From Rhodococcus sp. Z13 (GTDB taxonomy: Bacteria > Actinomycetota > Actinomycetes > Mycobacteriales > Mycobacteriaceae), in NCBI RefSeq assembly GCF_025837095.1, contig NZ_CP107551.1, positions 4,458,668 through 4,522,667 on the forward strand: a stretch of DNA of 64,000 nt. Reading direction: 5' to 3'. Numbering within the stretch: position 1 is the stretch's first letter; every line of letters begins with the position of its first letter. The notes under the pieces are model-generated. The model had not been told where the DNA came from and did no database searches. It saw only the letters and a program-made list of their open reading frames with translations. Of the stretch, positions 17,229-26,526 are shown in pieces. The position numbers and the translations under genes were made by a program.

Positions 17229-18023
17229 ATGACGCGCCCCATTCGCATCGGACTCCAACTCCAGCCGCAGCAGCAACCCGACTACGGCGTCATCCGCGAC
17301 ACCGTCCTCCGCGCCGAGGACGCCGGCGTCGACATCGTCTACAACTGGGACCACTTCTACCCGCTCTACGGCGACCCCGACGGCGCCCACTTCGAATGCT
17401 GGACGATGCTCGGCGCGTGGGCCGAGCAGACCGAGCGCGTGGAAATCGGCGCGCTGGTCACCGGCGGTGGCTACCGCAACCCCGATCTGCTCGCCGACAT
17501 GGCCCGCACCGTCGACCACATCAGCGGCGGCCGGCTCATCCTCGGCATCGGGTCCGGCTGGTTCGAGCGGGACTACGCCGAGTACGGCTACGAGTTCGGC
17601 ACCGCGGGTTCCCGCCTGGACCTGCTCGCCGAGTACATGCCCCGCATCGTGAACCGTCTCGGCAAGCTCAATCCCCAGCCCACCCGGCACATCCCCATCC
17701 TCATCGGCGGTGGCGGCCCGAAGAAGACGCTGCCGCTCGTCGCGAAGTACGCCGACATCTGGCACAGCTTCGGCGAGATGGAGACCCACGTCGAGAAATC
17801 CGGCATCCTCGCCCAGCGCTGCGCCGAAGCCGGGCGCCGCCCCGAGGACATCGAGCGGTCGACCTCCTGGCCGGGCGCCGAGGCGGCCCCGTCCTACGTC
17901 GAACTGGGCATCACGCAGTTCACCGTCGGCGTCGGCGGTCCCGACTACGACCTGACGGAGTTGCGCGAGGCGATCGCGTGGCGCGACGAGAACTCCGCGC
18001 CGCCGCTCACCGGCCTCAGCTGA
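17229..18023 (+). CDS. F420-dependent LLM-class oxidoreductase
   Basis: 264 residues with the bacterial luciferase-like TIM barrel: IRIGLQLQPQQQPDYGVIRD, VYNWDHFYPLYGDPDGAHFE, ISGGRLILGIGSGWFERDYA and IPILIGGGGPKKTLPLVAKY. SGGRLILGIGSGW and the GGGGPK loop are typical of F420-using members in mycobacteria and rhodococci, but FMN use cannot be excluded. The preceding TAACGT (17216-17221) is 7 nt from the ATG, suggesting a leaderless transcript. Substrate unknown. Confidence 0.82.
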   Translation: MTRPIRIGLQLQPQQQPDYGVIRDTVLRAEDAGVDIVYNWDHFYPLYGDPDGAHFECWTMLGAWAEQTERVEIGALVTGGGYRNPDLLADMARTVDHISGGRLILGIGSGWFERDYAEYGYEFGTAGSRLDLLAEYMPRIVNRLGKLNPQPTRHIPILIGGGGPKKTLPLVAKYADIWHSFGEMETHVEKSGILAQRCAEAGRRPEDIERSTSWPGAEAAPSYVELGITQFTVGVGGPDYDLTELREAIAWRDENSAPPLTGLS

Positions 18024-18070
18024 TCGCTGTCACCTGCACCGATCCCCGTCGTCGGTAGCATCGGTGGTGC

Positions 18071-19264
18071 ATGTCGTACGCACCGCAGCTTCCGCCCTGC
18101 AGCGCCGGCGACTGGGACGACGGTCGTCGCCGGCGGCGCCTCCACGAGTCCCGCACCGGGCACCGCTGGCAACGGTTCGGCCGGCTCCGGCGCGGCCTCG
18201 TGCGCACCGCCCTCGCGACACTCCCGTTCCTCGCGCTGTTCACCCAGTACTGGGCGTGGGACGTCGCACCGATGCGCGAGCGCCTCGCGCTCACCGAGCC
18301 CCGCCTCCACCCGATCCACGACGCGACCTCGGCCGACGACCGCGACACCGCCGTCGTCGACCTCGTGGGGCTCGGCAATCTCGATGCCACCGACACCGCC
18401 GCGGCGCTGCCCGCCCTGGGGAAGCTCGGGCAGGTCTGGGCCGTCGAGTACGACAACAGCGGTCTCGACACGGCCGTGGTGAGCCGGATGATCCTCGAAC
18501 GCGCCACCTGGACCGGGATCGGGAACGTCGTGCTCGTCGGGAACAGCATGGGCGGGATCGTCGCACTGGAGGTCGCGCAGCATCTCCACCAGGAGACCCC
18601 GCTCGAGGTGACCGGGGTGATCCTCGACTGCACCCCCATCGACCTGCACGCGGTGCGCGCCGACGCCCGCGACGCGGGGGAGGACCTGCTGCGGTGGATC
18701 GGCTGGCTGCCCGGTGCGCGGGAGAGCCGCAGCATGCGGACGCTGGTGGAGGTCGCGGCACGCCAGGACCGCTTCGTCGTCCCCTCCGACCGCTGGTATC
18801 GCCGCATCGACCCCGAGGAGCTGCGCAAAGCCGTCACGGAAGTGCTGAACGACAAGATCTTCTCCACCGACGCGGCGAGCAACGGCCTGATCGAATCGCA
18901 GTTCCGGGCGATCGTCGCCTCCGGTGCCGTCGACAACCTGCGGGCGCTCGCCGCCGAACGCGACGACGGGACCCGCCCGGCGGTGGTGTTCCTGCGCCCA
19001 CGGAACCCGTTGGCCGACACCGTGGTCGACGTCGAGTACACCCACCGGGTGCTGGTCGAGCAGGTCGGCGGAATCGACGGCACCCTGCTCGTGTCGAAAC
19101 TCGACGGCATCGGTCACGCGAACCCGATCCAGGCACCCGAGGTGTACAACGAGGCGATCACCGACCGCGTGGTGCCGTTCCTCGACTCGCGGCCGGGGGA
19201 GACCCCGGATCCGGACCGTCGCGGCTACGGACCGATCGACCTCGACCGTATCGCGCCGGGATGA
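18071..19264 (+). CDS. Membrane-anchored alpha/beta hydrolase
   Basis: 397 residues. A basic N-terminus (~1-43) and one hydrophobic helix (LVRTALATLPFLALFTQYWA, ~43-62) precede an alpha/beta hydrolase domain with a variant nucleophile elbow VLVGNSMGG (GxSxG replaced by GNSMGG, Ser ~160), VILDCTPIDL, and a C-terminal His in LDGIGHANPIQAPEV. Likely an esterase or lipase on the outer face of the membrane; substrate unknown. TAGCAT 9 nt before the ATG may be its -10. Confidence 0.7.
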   Translation: MSYAPQLPPCSAGDWDDGRRRRRLHESRTGHRWQRFGRLRRGLVRTALATLPFLALFTQYWAWDVAPMRERLALTEPRLHPIHDATSADDRDTAVVDLVGLGNLDATDTAAALPALGKLGQVWAVEYDNSGLDTAVVSRMILERATWTGIGNVVLVGNSMGGIVALEVAQHLHQETPLEVTGVILDCTPIDLHAVRADARDAGEDLLRWIGWLPGARESRSMRTLVEVAARQDRFVVPSDRWYRRIDPEELRKAVTEVLNDKIFSTDAASNGLIESQFRAIVASGAVDNLRALAAERDDGTRPAVVFLRPRNPLADTVVDVEYTHRVLVEQVGGIDGTLLVSKLDGIGHANPIQAPEVYNEAITDRVVPFLDSRPGETPDPDRRGYGPIDLDRIAPG

Positions 19265-19278
19265 GACACCGGGCGGGA

Positions 19279-19317
19279 TCACCGCGTGGACGCCGGATCA
19301 TCACCGGGCGTTCACCT
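19279..19317 (+). promoter_or_regulatory. Phased TCACC elements upstream of phoX (candidate PhoP box)
   Basis: TCACC occurs at 19279, 19301 and 19312, all on an 11-nt register (differences 22 and 11). The best unit, GTTCACCTTCC (19310-19320), matches 9 of 11 positions of the actinobacterial PHO-box half-repeat as I recall it. They lie 70-107 nt upstream of a phosphatase gene of the kind usually controlled by PhoP. Confidence 0.5.
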
Positions 19318-19385
19318 TCCTGTTCCGTCGCACACCCCTTGGCCTCCTAGGGTCCGCCTCGAAGCGAACCTATCGAGGAGATGAC

Positions 19386-21443
19386 GTGGCCCGTACCGAC
19401 CTGCCCCTGTTCGTCACGCACGACGGCGTGTCGTCCCGTTCCGATGTCACCTGCAGGTACAAATGCGGCGACGCGTGCGCGCAGCCCGCACCCAACACCT
19501 CGCGGGGCGAGTACTTCGGGGACATCGTGCGCACGGCCTTCTCGCGCCGCGGGCTTCTGCGCGGTGGCGCGATGACCGTACTCGCCATCGGGGCCGGGGG
19601 CGTGCTCACCGCGTGCGGCGACGAATCCGGTGCCACCGCCGCGGCGAACGCCGCCGATTCCGGAACCGCTCCGGATGGAACGAGATTCACTGCGGTGCAA
19701 CCGAACACCGACGACGCCGTACGGGTTCCGGAGGGTTACGAGCAGGAGGTCGTCATCCGCTGGGGTGATCCCGTCCTGCCCGACGCTCCCGGTTTCGACA
19801 TCGGCGGCCAGACCGCCGCAGCGCAGGAGAAGCAGTTCGGGTTCAACAACGACTTCGCCGCACTGCTCCCGGTGGAGGGCGTCCCCCACACCTACCTGCT
19901 CGTCGTGAACCACGAGTACACCACCGAGCCGTTCATGTTCGCCGACTACGACTCGGAGGACCCCACCGAGGAACAGGTGCGCATCGGGCTCGCAGGGCAC
20001 GGCCTGTCGGTGGTCCAGGTGCGAGGCAAAGCCGGAAGCGGTGTTCTGACACCGGAGTTCGGGCGGTACAACCGGCGCATCACCGGGACCACGGAATTCC
20101 TCGTCACCGGTCCCGCGGCGGGCAGTGCCCTGCTGAGGACCTCCACGGATCCGACCGGCACGCGGGTCGCGGGGACCCTCAACAACTGCTCGGGCGGGAT
20201 CACGCCCTGGGGGACGGTGCTGTCGGGGGAGGAGAACTTCGACCAGTACTTCGCCAACGCCGAGCTCGTCACGGATCCCGTTGCCGCCGAACGCCTCGCC
20301 CGGTACGGCGTCGAGGGTGGTGCGACCGAACGCAAGTGGGAGCGGTTCGAACGGCGTTTCGATCTCGCGGTGGAACCGAACGAGGTCAACCGGTTCGGCT
20401 GGGTCGTCGAGATCGATCCGTGGGATCCGGAGTCGGTGCCGGTCAAGCACACGGCCCTGGGACGTTTCAAGCACGAGGCCGCCACGATCCACGTCACCGG
20501 GGACGGCACCGTCGTCGCGTACAGCGGGGACGACGAACGCTTCGACTACATGTACAAGTTCGTCTCGTCCCGGAGGATGCAGCAGGGTGGTTCACGGACG
20601 GCGATGCGGCACAACATGACCCTGCTCGACGCGGGCACCCTCTACGTCGCCCGGTTGTCCGCGGACCGGACCGACAGTGGGGACCGGACCGACAATGGCG
20701 AGTTCGCCGGGACGGGTGAGTGGATCCCGTTGCTGCGCAGCAACGAGGACGGCAGCGCCGAATCGTTCGTCGACGGGATGAGCGCCGAGGAGGTCGCGGT
20801 GTTCACCCGCCTCGCCGGCGACCGGGTGGGGGCGACGAAGATGGACCGCCCCGAGGACTTCGAACCGAACCCGATCACCGGCAAGGTCTATGTCGCACTC
20901 ACCAACAACACCGAGCGCGGGGTGGACGGAGCGCCGCCCGCCGACCCCGCGAATCCCCGGGTGAACAACAAGAACGGACAGGTGCTGGAGATCGACGACG
21001 ACCACGCCGGCACGTCGTTCACGTGGAATCTGCTTCTGGTGTGCGGTGATCCGGACGAGGCCGACACCTACTTCGGTGGTTTCGACAAGTCGCGGGTCAG
21101 CCCGATCTCGTGCCCGGACAATCTCGCCTTCGACCCGCACGGCAACCTGTGGATCTCCACCGACGGCAACGCCCTCGGGTCCAACGACGGACTGTTCTCG
21201 GTGGTGCTCGACGGCCCGCGCCGGGGTGAGACCAAGCAGTTCCTCACCGTCCCGATCGGGGCGGAGACGTGCGGTCCCGTCGTCCAGGACGGCCGGGTCG
21301 TGGTGTGCGTGCAGCACCCCGGGGAGACCGACGACGCGTCGTGGGCGTCGCCCGCCTCCCACTGGCCCGACGGCGGCGACGCGAAGCCGCGTCCTTCCGT
21401 TGTGGCGGTGTGGAAGTCGGATGGTGGCCGGATCGGAATGTGA
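19386..21443 (+). CDS. phoX: Tat-exported PhoX-family alkaline phosphatase (DUF839)
   Basis: 685 residues from GTG 19386 (GAGGAG 5 nt upstream). An unusually long leader (~55 residues, with CRYKCGDACAQP) precedes the twin-arginine signal SRRGLLRGG and a hydrophobic stretch ending LTACGDES, so the product may also be a lipoprotein. PhoX/DUF839 segments follow: FGFNNDFAALLPVEGV, YLLVVNHEYTTEPFMF, NCSGGITPWGTVLSGEENFD, DNLAFDPHGNLWISTDGN. PhoX enzymes are Ca/Fe-dependent phosphomonoesterases that release phosphate outside the cell. Phased TCACC repeats upstream suggest PhoP control. Confidence 0.87.
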   Translation: MARTDLPLFVTHDGVSSRSDVTCRYKCGDACAQPAPNTSRGEYFGDIVRTAFSRRGLLRGGAMTVLAIGAGGVLTACGDESGATAAANAADSGTAPDGTRFTAVQPNTDDAVRVPEGYEQEVVIRWGDPVLPDAPGFDIGGQTAAAQEKQFGFNNDFAALLPVEGVPHTYLLVVNHEYTTEPFMFADYDSEDPTEEQVRIGLAGHGLSVVQVRGKAGSGVLTPEFGRYNRRITGTTEFLVTGPAAGSALLRTSTDPTGTRVAGTLNNCSGGITPWGTVLSGEENFDQYFANAELVTDPVAAERLARYGVEGGATERKWERFERRFDLAVEPNEVNRFGWVVEIDPWDPESVPVKHTALGRFKHEAATIHVTGDGTVVAYSGDDERFDYMYKFVSSRRMQQGGSRTAMRHNMTLLDAGTLYVARLSADRTDSGDRTDNGEFAGTGEWIPLLRSNEDGSAESFVDGMSAEEVAVFTRLAGDRVGATKMDRPEDFEPNPITGKVYVALTNNTERGVDGAPPADPANPRVNNKNGQVLEIDDDHAGTSFTWNLLLVCGDPDEADTYFGGFDKSRVSPISCPDNLAFDPHGNLWISTDGNALGSNDGLFSVVLDGPRRGETKQFLTVPIGAETCGPVVQDGRVVVCVQHPGETDDASWASPASHWPDGGDAKPRPSVVAVWKSDGGRIGM

Positions 21444-21457
21444 CGCCCCCGCTCGGT

Positions 21458-22795
21458 CTACCCGAGCCAGTCCAATACCGCTGCGGCCGTCCAGGATTGC
21501 TGCATGCTGCCCAGCGGGTCGCCGTTGAACGGATCGTAGTACTCGGCGAACGACCCGTCGCTGGCCTGACGTAATCCTTCGGCGCGCAGGACGTTCGCGC
21601 GCTCGGCCCAGCCGCGTCGCGCGAACGCCCAGGAGAACAGCCAGGTCATCACCGGCCACACCGGTCCGCGCCAGTACTCGCGGGCCCGGAAGTCCTTCGA
21701 CACCGGCGAGGTCGACGGGGGCACCGCGTACCGGAGGTCGGGGTGACCGCAGAACTTCGGGCCCTCGAAGGTGCGGAGCAGCGCACGTTCGGCCTGCCGA
21801 TCGAGACCCCCACACAACAACGGCGCGAACATCGCGAGAGTGTCGGTGGCGACCCACTTCCCGGTGCGGAGATCGAAGTCCTTGGCGGCGCCGGTGCGCG
21901 GGTCGGTCGTGTCGACGACACCGCGCCGGAACCGTTCCGCCCAGGAGTGCAGGTCGCGCACGTCGACGTTGGGGCGCGAGTGCTCCTCCCCGATGGTCGC
22001 GAGGACCTCGCACGACAGGGAGAACACGGCGCTGACGAAGACGTCCTCCACCGCGAAGGACATCGCCTTGGCGAGGACGTCGTCCTCGTAGCGGGCCGCC
22101 TTCATCTCCTCGAGCAGCCACAGATAGCGCACGTACTCGAGGTCGCTGGGGCGCTGCCCCGGGTCGGCGACGTGCTCGAGGTCCTCGCGCTGGAAGGCCG
22201 GCACCGCCCCCGCCATCACGTTGGCGTAGGCGGCGTCCCAGCGCGGCGAGTTGTCCATACCGGATTCCCACCCGTGGTAGAGCGCGATGCGGCCGTTGCC
22301 GTCGAGGTCGCGGGCGTGGGCGAGCCAGCGGTGCCAGCGCACCAGATCCGCCCAGCGGCGATCCAGGAACTCCTCGGCGACCGCGCGGGTCGTGCGGCCG
22401 TGACGTCGCGAGTGCTCGAGGATGCGCTGCACCGCGATCGCGTGCACGGGCGGCTGGGTGATCCCGGAGGTATGCACCCCGTCGGGGGCGTGCGCGGCAA
22501 GTTCGGTCACCGCCCACCGCGTGGGGCCGGGGAAATAACCGTCCACACCATTGGCGAAGACGATGTGCGGGATCATCCCGTTCTTCCACTGGGCGGACAG
22601 CAGGGTGTCGAGCTCCACGACCGCCCGCTCGACGCTCAGCGGCGCGAGCCCGATCGCCACGAACGCCGCGTCCCAGCTCCACATGTGTGGATAGAGCTTG
22701 GGAGCAGCACTGGTCATGGTGCCCAGGTCGTTGCCACGCAACAGGTACGCCGCGCGCGCAGCGAGCTGGGTGGGGGTGAATCCTCGATCCGGCAC
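21458..22795 (-). CDS. Glucosylglycerate hydrolase (GH63-type)
   Basis: 445 residues, the length I recall for the mycobacterial enzyme (GgH of M. hassiacum, ~446). An (alpha/alpha)6 glycoside hydrolase with diagnostic segments LYPHMWSWDAAFVAIGLAPL, SAQWKNGMIPHIVFANGVDG, YHGWESGMDNSPRWDAAYAN, and EYWRGPVWPVMTWLFSWAFA; the Asp in WSWDAAF and in GMDNSPRWD lie at positions conserved in GH63-like enzymes. It would hydrolyse glucosylglycerate, a solute built up under nitrogen limitation, to glucose and glycerate. GTG 22795 is chosen over a longer frame (22831) because GGAG lies 9 nt upstream. It converges with phoX. Confidence 0.82.
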   Translation of the reverse strand: MPDRGFTPTQLAARAAYLLRGNDLGTMTSAAPKLYPHMWSWDAAFVAIGLAPLSVERAVVELDTLLSAQWKNGMIPHIVFANGVDGYFPGPTRWAVTELAAHAPDGVHTSGITQPPVHAIAVQRILEHSRRHGRTTRAVAEEFLDRRWADLVRWHRWLAHARDLDGNGRIALYHGWESGMDNSPRWDAAYANVMAGAVPAFQREDLEHVADPGQRPSDLEYVRYLWLLEEMKAARYEDDVLAKAMSFAVEDVFVSAVFSLSCEVLATIGEEHSRPNVDVRDLHSWAERFRRGVVDTTDPRTGAAKDFDLRTGKWVATDTLAMFAPLLCGGLDRQAERALLRTFEGPKFCGHPDLRYAVPPSTSPVSKDFRAREYWRGPVWPVMTWLFSWAFARRGWAERANVLRAEGLRQASDGSFAEYYDPFNGDPLGSMQQSWTAAAVLDWLG

Positions 22796-22893
22796 CGTCC
22801 CATTCTCCGGCCTGGACGCGGATCCGCCCACCGGGGCGCGCAGCTGTTACAGCGCCGACACATTCGTGCCGGCACTGTATCGGGCCGCGATCG

Positions 22894-24063
22894 TCAGTGG
22901 GCGGCGGGCAGGAAGGCCGTCGAACCCGACAGATCACCCGGACGGTGCGAGACCGGTGCGACGAGGCCGCGGCGCTCGAGGATCGGGCGCACTCCCTCAC
23001 CGAAGCGGTAGGCCTCCTCGAGGTGCGGGTAGCCGGACAGCACGAAATGGTCGAGCCCGAGTTCGGCGTACTCGGCGATGCGGTCGGCGACCTCCTCGTG
23101 GGAGCCGACCAGCGCGGTGCCGGCGCCACCGCGGACGAGGCCGACACCCGCCCACAGATTGGGGGAGACCTCGAGGCTGCGGGCGTCCTTGCTCTGCGCG
23201 TAGGCGCTGCCGCCGCCGTGCAGCTCGACCATGCGGCGCTGCCCCTCGGAACCGGAGCGGGCCAGGCTCTGCTGGGCCCTCTCGATGGTCGCGGGGTCGA
23301 GGGCGGACAGGAGACGGTCGGCCTCGGCCCACGCCTCCTCCGAGGTGTCGCGGCTGATGACGTGCAGTCGGATGCCGTAGTCGAGGGTGCGGCCCTGGAT
23401 GTCGGCGAGACCGCGGATCCACGCGATCTTGTCGGCGACGGCGGCGGGCGGCTCACCCCAGGTGAGGTAGGTGTCGCAGTAGCGGGACGCGACGGTGCCG
23501 GCCGCGGGTGAGGAGCCACCGAAGAACAGCGGCGGGGCCGGGTCGGGGATGCGCTGCAGCTGCGCGTTCTCGACCCGGATGTACTCCCCCTGGAAGTTCA
23601 CCGGGCCGTTGCCCGCCCACAGCTGCTTGATGACGTCGAGGTACTCGCCGCAGCGGGCGTACCGCTGGTTCTTGTCCAGGAAGTCGCCGAAGGTGCGCTG
23701 CTCGTGGTCCTCGCCGCCGGTGACGACGTTGAGGAGCAGACGGCCCTGCGACTGCCACTGGAAGGTCGCGGCCATCTGGGCGGCGAGGGTGGGGCTGATC
23801 AGCCCCGGACGCAGTGCCACGAGGAACTTGAGCGTCTCGGTGGTCTCGATGAGCATCGCGGTGGTGAGCCAGGCGTCCTCGCACCATGCGCCGGTGGGGG
23901 TGAGGACCGACTCGAATCCGCTGGACTCGGCGGCGGCGGCCAGCTGGTTGAGGTAACGCAGCGTGGCCGGACGGTCACCCGACATCGAGCTGCCGTGTCC
24001 ACCCGCCATGAGGTTTCGCGAATCGCCGTAGGTGGGCAGGAACCAGTGCAGATGCAGAGACAA
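22894..24063 (-). CDS. FMNH2-dependent alkanesulfonate monooxygenase-like protein (SsuD family)
   Basis: 389 residues, luciferase-like fold. SsuD-type segments: HWFLPTYGDSRNLMAGGHG, EDAWLTTAMLIETTETLKFL, VALRPGLISPTLAAQMAATF, GRLLLNVVTGGEDHEQRTFG, PPLFFGGSSPAAGTVASRYC and GSHEEVADRIAEYAELGLDH. These enzymes release sulfite from alkanesulfonates in sulfur starvation. The start appears to be TTG at 24063 (GGGGGA 6 nt upstream). No ssu transporter is adjacent, so the natural substrate could differ. Confidence 0.82.
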   Translation of the reverse strand: MSLHLHWFLPTYGDSRNLMAGGHGSSMSGDRPATLRYLNQLAAAAESSGFESVLTPTGAWCEDAWLTTAMLIETTETLKFLVALRPGLISPTLAAQMAATFQWQSQGRLLLNVVTGGEDHEQRTFGDFLDKNQRYARCGEYLDVIKQLWAGNGPVNFQGEYIRVENAQLQRIPDPAPPLFFGGSSPAAGTVASRYCDTYLTWGEPPAAVADKIAWIRGLADIQGRTLDYGIRLHVISRDTSEEAWAEADRLLSALDPATIERAQQSLARSGSEGQRRMVELHGGGSAYAQSKDARSLEVSPNLWAGVGLVRGGAGTALVGSHEEVADRIAEYAELGLDHFVLSGYPHLEEAYRFGEGVRPILERRGLVAPVSHRPGDLSGSTAFLPAAH

Positions 24064-24227
24064 GACGAATCCCCCGAGTCGACGACAGGCAAGGTGTGAC
24101 AGCCATCCGACCAGGGATTTCTCGCCGACACAAGGATTGCGATCACCCTGATCCGAACCCGTGCGCGAAGGCGCGGGACGTGGTTAGCGTCGCCGGGTTG
24201 CCACTGCCCGACGACCCGGATCGAGTC

Positions 24228-25553
24228 ATGACCACGCTGACCCAGCCCACTCCCGCAGCCGGGAGCGAAACCGATCTCGAACGCCGCAAGCGTCTTCGCA
24301 CTGTAGTCGCAGCGAGCCTGCTCGGCACCACCGTCGAGTGGTACGACTTCTTCCTCTACGCCACGGCCGCGAGCCTGGTGTTCAACCAGTTGTTCTTCCC
24401 CGACCAGTCCTCCTTCGTCGGGACGATGCTCGCCTTCGCGACGTTCGCCGTCGGGTTCGTGGTCCGCCCGATCGGCGGTGTCGTCTTCGGGCACATCGGC
24501 GACCGCATCGGCCGCAAGAAGACCCTCGCGCTGACGATGTTCATCATGGGCATCGCCACCGCCCTGATGGGTGTGCTGCCCACCCACGCGCAGGTGGGTG
24601 TGATCGCGCCGATCCTGCTGCTCCTGCTGCGCATCCTGCAGGGCTTCGCGCTCGGCGGGGAATGGGCCGGCGCGGTGCTGCTGTCCGTCGAGCACAGCCC
24701 GGCGCGGAAACGCGGTCTGTTCGGCAGCATCCCGCAGATAGGTCTGGCGCTGGGTCTGGCCCTGGGCACCGCGGTGTTCGCGGCCCTGCAGGTGGTCTTC
24801 GACGAAGAGCAGTTCCTGTCGTACGGGTGGCGAATCGCGTTCCTGCTCAGCCTGATCCTCGTCGTGGTCGGTTTCGTGGTGCGGCTGAAGGTGGACGAGA
24901 CGCCGGCCTTCCGGGAGGTGCAGGAGCTGGCGAAGAAGTCGTCGGCGCCGCTGGTGGACGTGTTGCGTCCCGCCGTCCGCCGCAACACCGTGCTGGGTCT
25001 GCTCTCGCGCTGGGGTGAGGGTGCCGCCTTCAACACGTGGGGTGTCTTCGCCATCACCTACGCCACCCAGGAGCTGGACTTCGAGAAGGTGCCGGTGCTG
25101 CTGGTCGTCACCCTCGCCGCGCTCGTCATGGCGGCGCTGCTGCCGGCCTCGGGTCTGCTGGTGGACCGCTACGGCGCCAAGCGGATCTACACGCTCGGCA
25201 TCGCGGCCTACGGCCTGTGCGTCTATCCTGCCTTCGCGTTGTTCGGCACGAACGACCTGTTCTGGTTCGGTGCGGGCCTGGTGCTGGTCTTCGGCATCGT
25301 CCATGCGCTGTTCTACGGGGCGCAGGGCACCCTCTACGCGAGCCTGTATCCCGCGGAGATCCGCTACACGGGCCTGTCGGTGGTGTACCAGTTCTCGGGC
25401 ATCTACGCGTCGGGTATCACCCCGCTGATCCTCACCGCGCTCATCGCAGCGGCAGGCGGCAGCCCGTGGCTCGCCTGCGGCTACCTCGTCGCCACCTCGG
25501 TGATCAGCGTCATCGCGACCTCCCTGATGCGCGAGCGGGACCTCCACCTCTGA
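24228..25553 (+). CDS. MHS-family MFS transporter (metabolite:H+ symporter)
   Basis: 441 residues, twelve-helix major facilitator. MHS signatures: LLGTTVEWYDFFLYATAASL at helix 1, GGVVFGHIGDRIGRKKTLAL between helices 2 and 3, LRILQGFALGGEWAGAVLL, and GWRIAFLLSLILVVVGFVVR. Family members import organic acids, betaine or shikimate-like compounds. ATG 24228 lacks a good ribosome site; TAGCGT (24185-24190) is 7 nt before an in-frame TTG at 24198, an alternative leaderless start adding 10 residues. It is divergent from the SsuD-like gene. Confidence 0.85.
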   Translation: MTTLTQPTPAAGSETDLERRKRLRTVVAASLLGTTVEWYDFFLYATAASLVFNQLFFPDQSSFVGTMLAFATFAVGFVVRPIGGVVFGHIGDRIGRKKTLALTMFIMGIATALMGVLPTHAQVGVIAPILLLLLRILQGFALGGEWAGAVLLSVEHSPARKRGLFGSIPQIGLALGLALGTAVFAALQVVFDEEQFLSYGWRIAFLLSLILVVVGFVVRLKVDETPAFREVQELAKKSSAPLVDVLRPAVRRNTVLGLLSRWGEGAAFNTWGVFAITYATQELDFEKVPVLLVVTLAALVMAALLPASGLLVDRYGAKRIYTLGIAAYGLCVYPAFALFGTNDLFWFGAGLVLVFGIVHALFYGAQGTLYASLYPAEIRYTGLSVVYQFSGIYASGITPLILTALIAAAGGSPWLACGYLVATSVISVIATSLMRERDLHL

Positions 25554-25588
25554 CACGGAGCCCGAGCCCGGGGACTAGGCTCGTCCCC

Positions 25589-26515
25589 ATGGGCAGGCAA
25601 CGAGGTGGCCGGGCCGCGTCGTCGCCGCGCCGACAGAAGACGGGTGCGTCGAGCGGACCCGTCGCGGGGATCTACGACATCGACACGGGCACGTGCGAGC
25701 TTCTCGAGGACGACTACCTGCCCGACGGCTGGGTTCTCGAGATCAACGGTGTCCCGAGCTCCCACATCGACCTGAACGACCCCACACTTCTCGAGTTCGA
25801 GTACATGCGGTGGATCGCGATGCTCGTCGAGAGCAGGTTCGCGTCCGACTCCCGACTGCGCGCCCTCCATCTCGGGGGCGGGGCCTGCACGATGGCCCGT
25901 TACTTCGCCGCGACCTTCCCGGAGGCACGGCAGGTCGTGGTGGAGATCGACGGGCGTCTCGCCGAGCTGGTGCGGCACTGGTTCGACCTGCCGCGGGCGC
26001 CGCGGCTGCGGATCCGGGTGGGGGAGGCGAGGCAGGTGCTCACCTCGCTGTCCGACGGCACCCGCGACGTGATCGTGCGCGACGTGTTCGCCTACGACCG
26101 CACCCCGATCGCGCTGACGACGGTGCAGTTCACCCGGCACGCGCACCGGGTGCTCGCCCCGGGCGGGGTCTACGTCGTCAACTGCGGGGACTTCCGTGAT
26201 CTGGCGACCGCACGCCGCGAAGCCACCACCATCGGTTCGGTCTTCGCGCACACCGCGCTGATCGCCGATCCGGCGATGATCAAGGGCCGGCGCTACGGCA
26301 ACATCGTGCTCGCCGGCAGCGACGCCCCGCTCGGCGACTCGCCCGCCCTGGCCCGCGACCTGCTCGGCGGTGCGGTACCCGCGAAGATCCTCGTCGACGA
26401 CGAGGTGCAGCGCTTCGCCGCCGGGGCGCCCGTGCTCGACGACAGCGAGGCCCCACCTCCGCCGACCCCGAAGGCACCGGCCCCGAAGGGTGGAACAAAC
26501 ACCGCGGAGGAGTAG
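25589..26515 (+). CDS. Spermidine synthase-like SAM-dependent protein
   Basis: 308 residues. A Rossmann methyltransferase-type fold resembling polyamine synthases: LRALHLGGGACTMARYFAAT (SAM-type glycine loop), RQVVVEIDGRLAELVRHWFD (acidic residue after the second strand), RDVIVRDVFAYDRTPIALTT. The basic N-terminus and Pro-rich C-terminus are low complexity. Many actinobacterial members are not true spermidine synthases. TAGGCT (25576-25581) is 7 nt before the ATG, a leaderless arrangement. It ends 11 nt before the pirin gene. Confidence 0.72.
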   Translation: MGRQRGGRAASSPRRQKTGASSGPVAGIYDIDTGTCELLEDDYLPDGWVLEINGVPSSHIDLNDPTLLEFEYMRWIAMLVESRFASDSRLRALHLGGGACTMARYFAATFPEARQVVVEIDGRLAELVRHWFDLPRAPRLRIRVGEARQVLTSLSDGTRDVIVRDVFAYDRTPIALTTVQFTRHAHRVLAPGGVYVVNCGDFRDLATARREATTIGSVFAHTALIADPAMIKGRRYGNIVLAGSDAPLGDSPALARDLLGGAVPAKILVDDEVQRFAAGAPVLDDSEAPPPPTPKAPAPKGGTNTAEE

Positions 26516-26526
26516 TTGAAGGGGCC

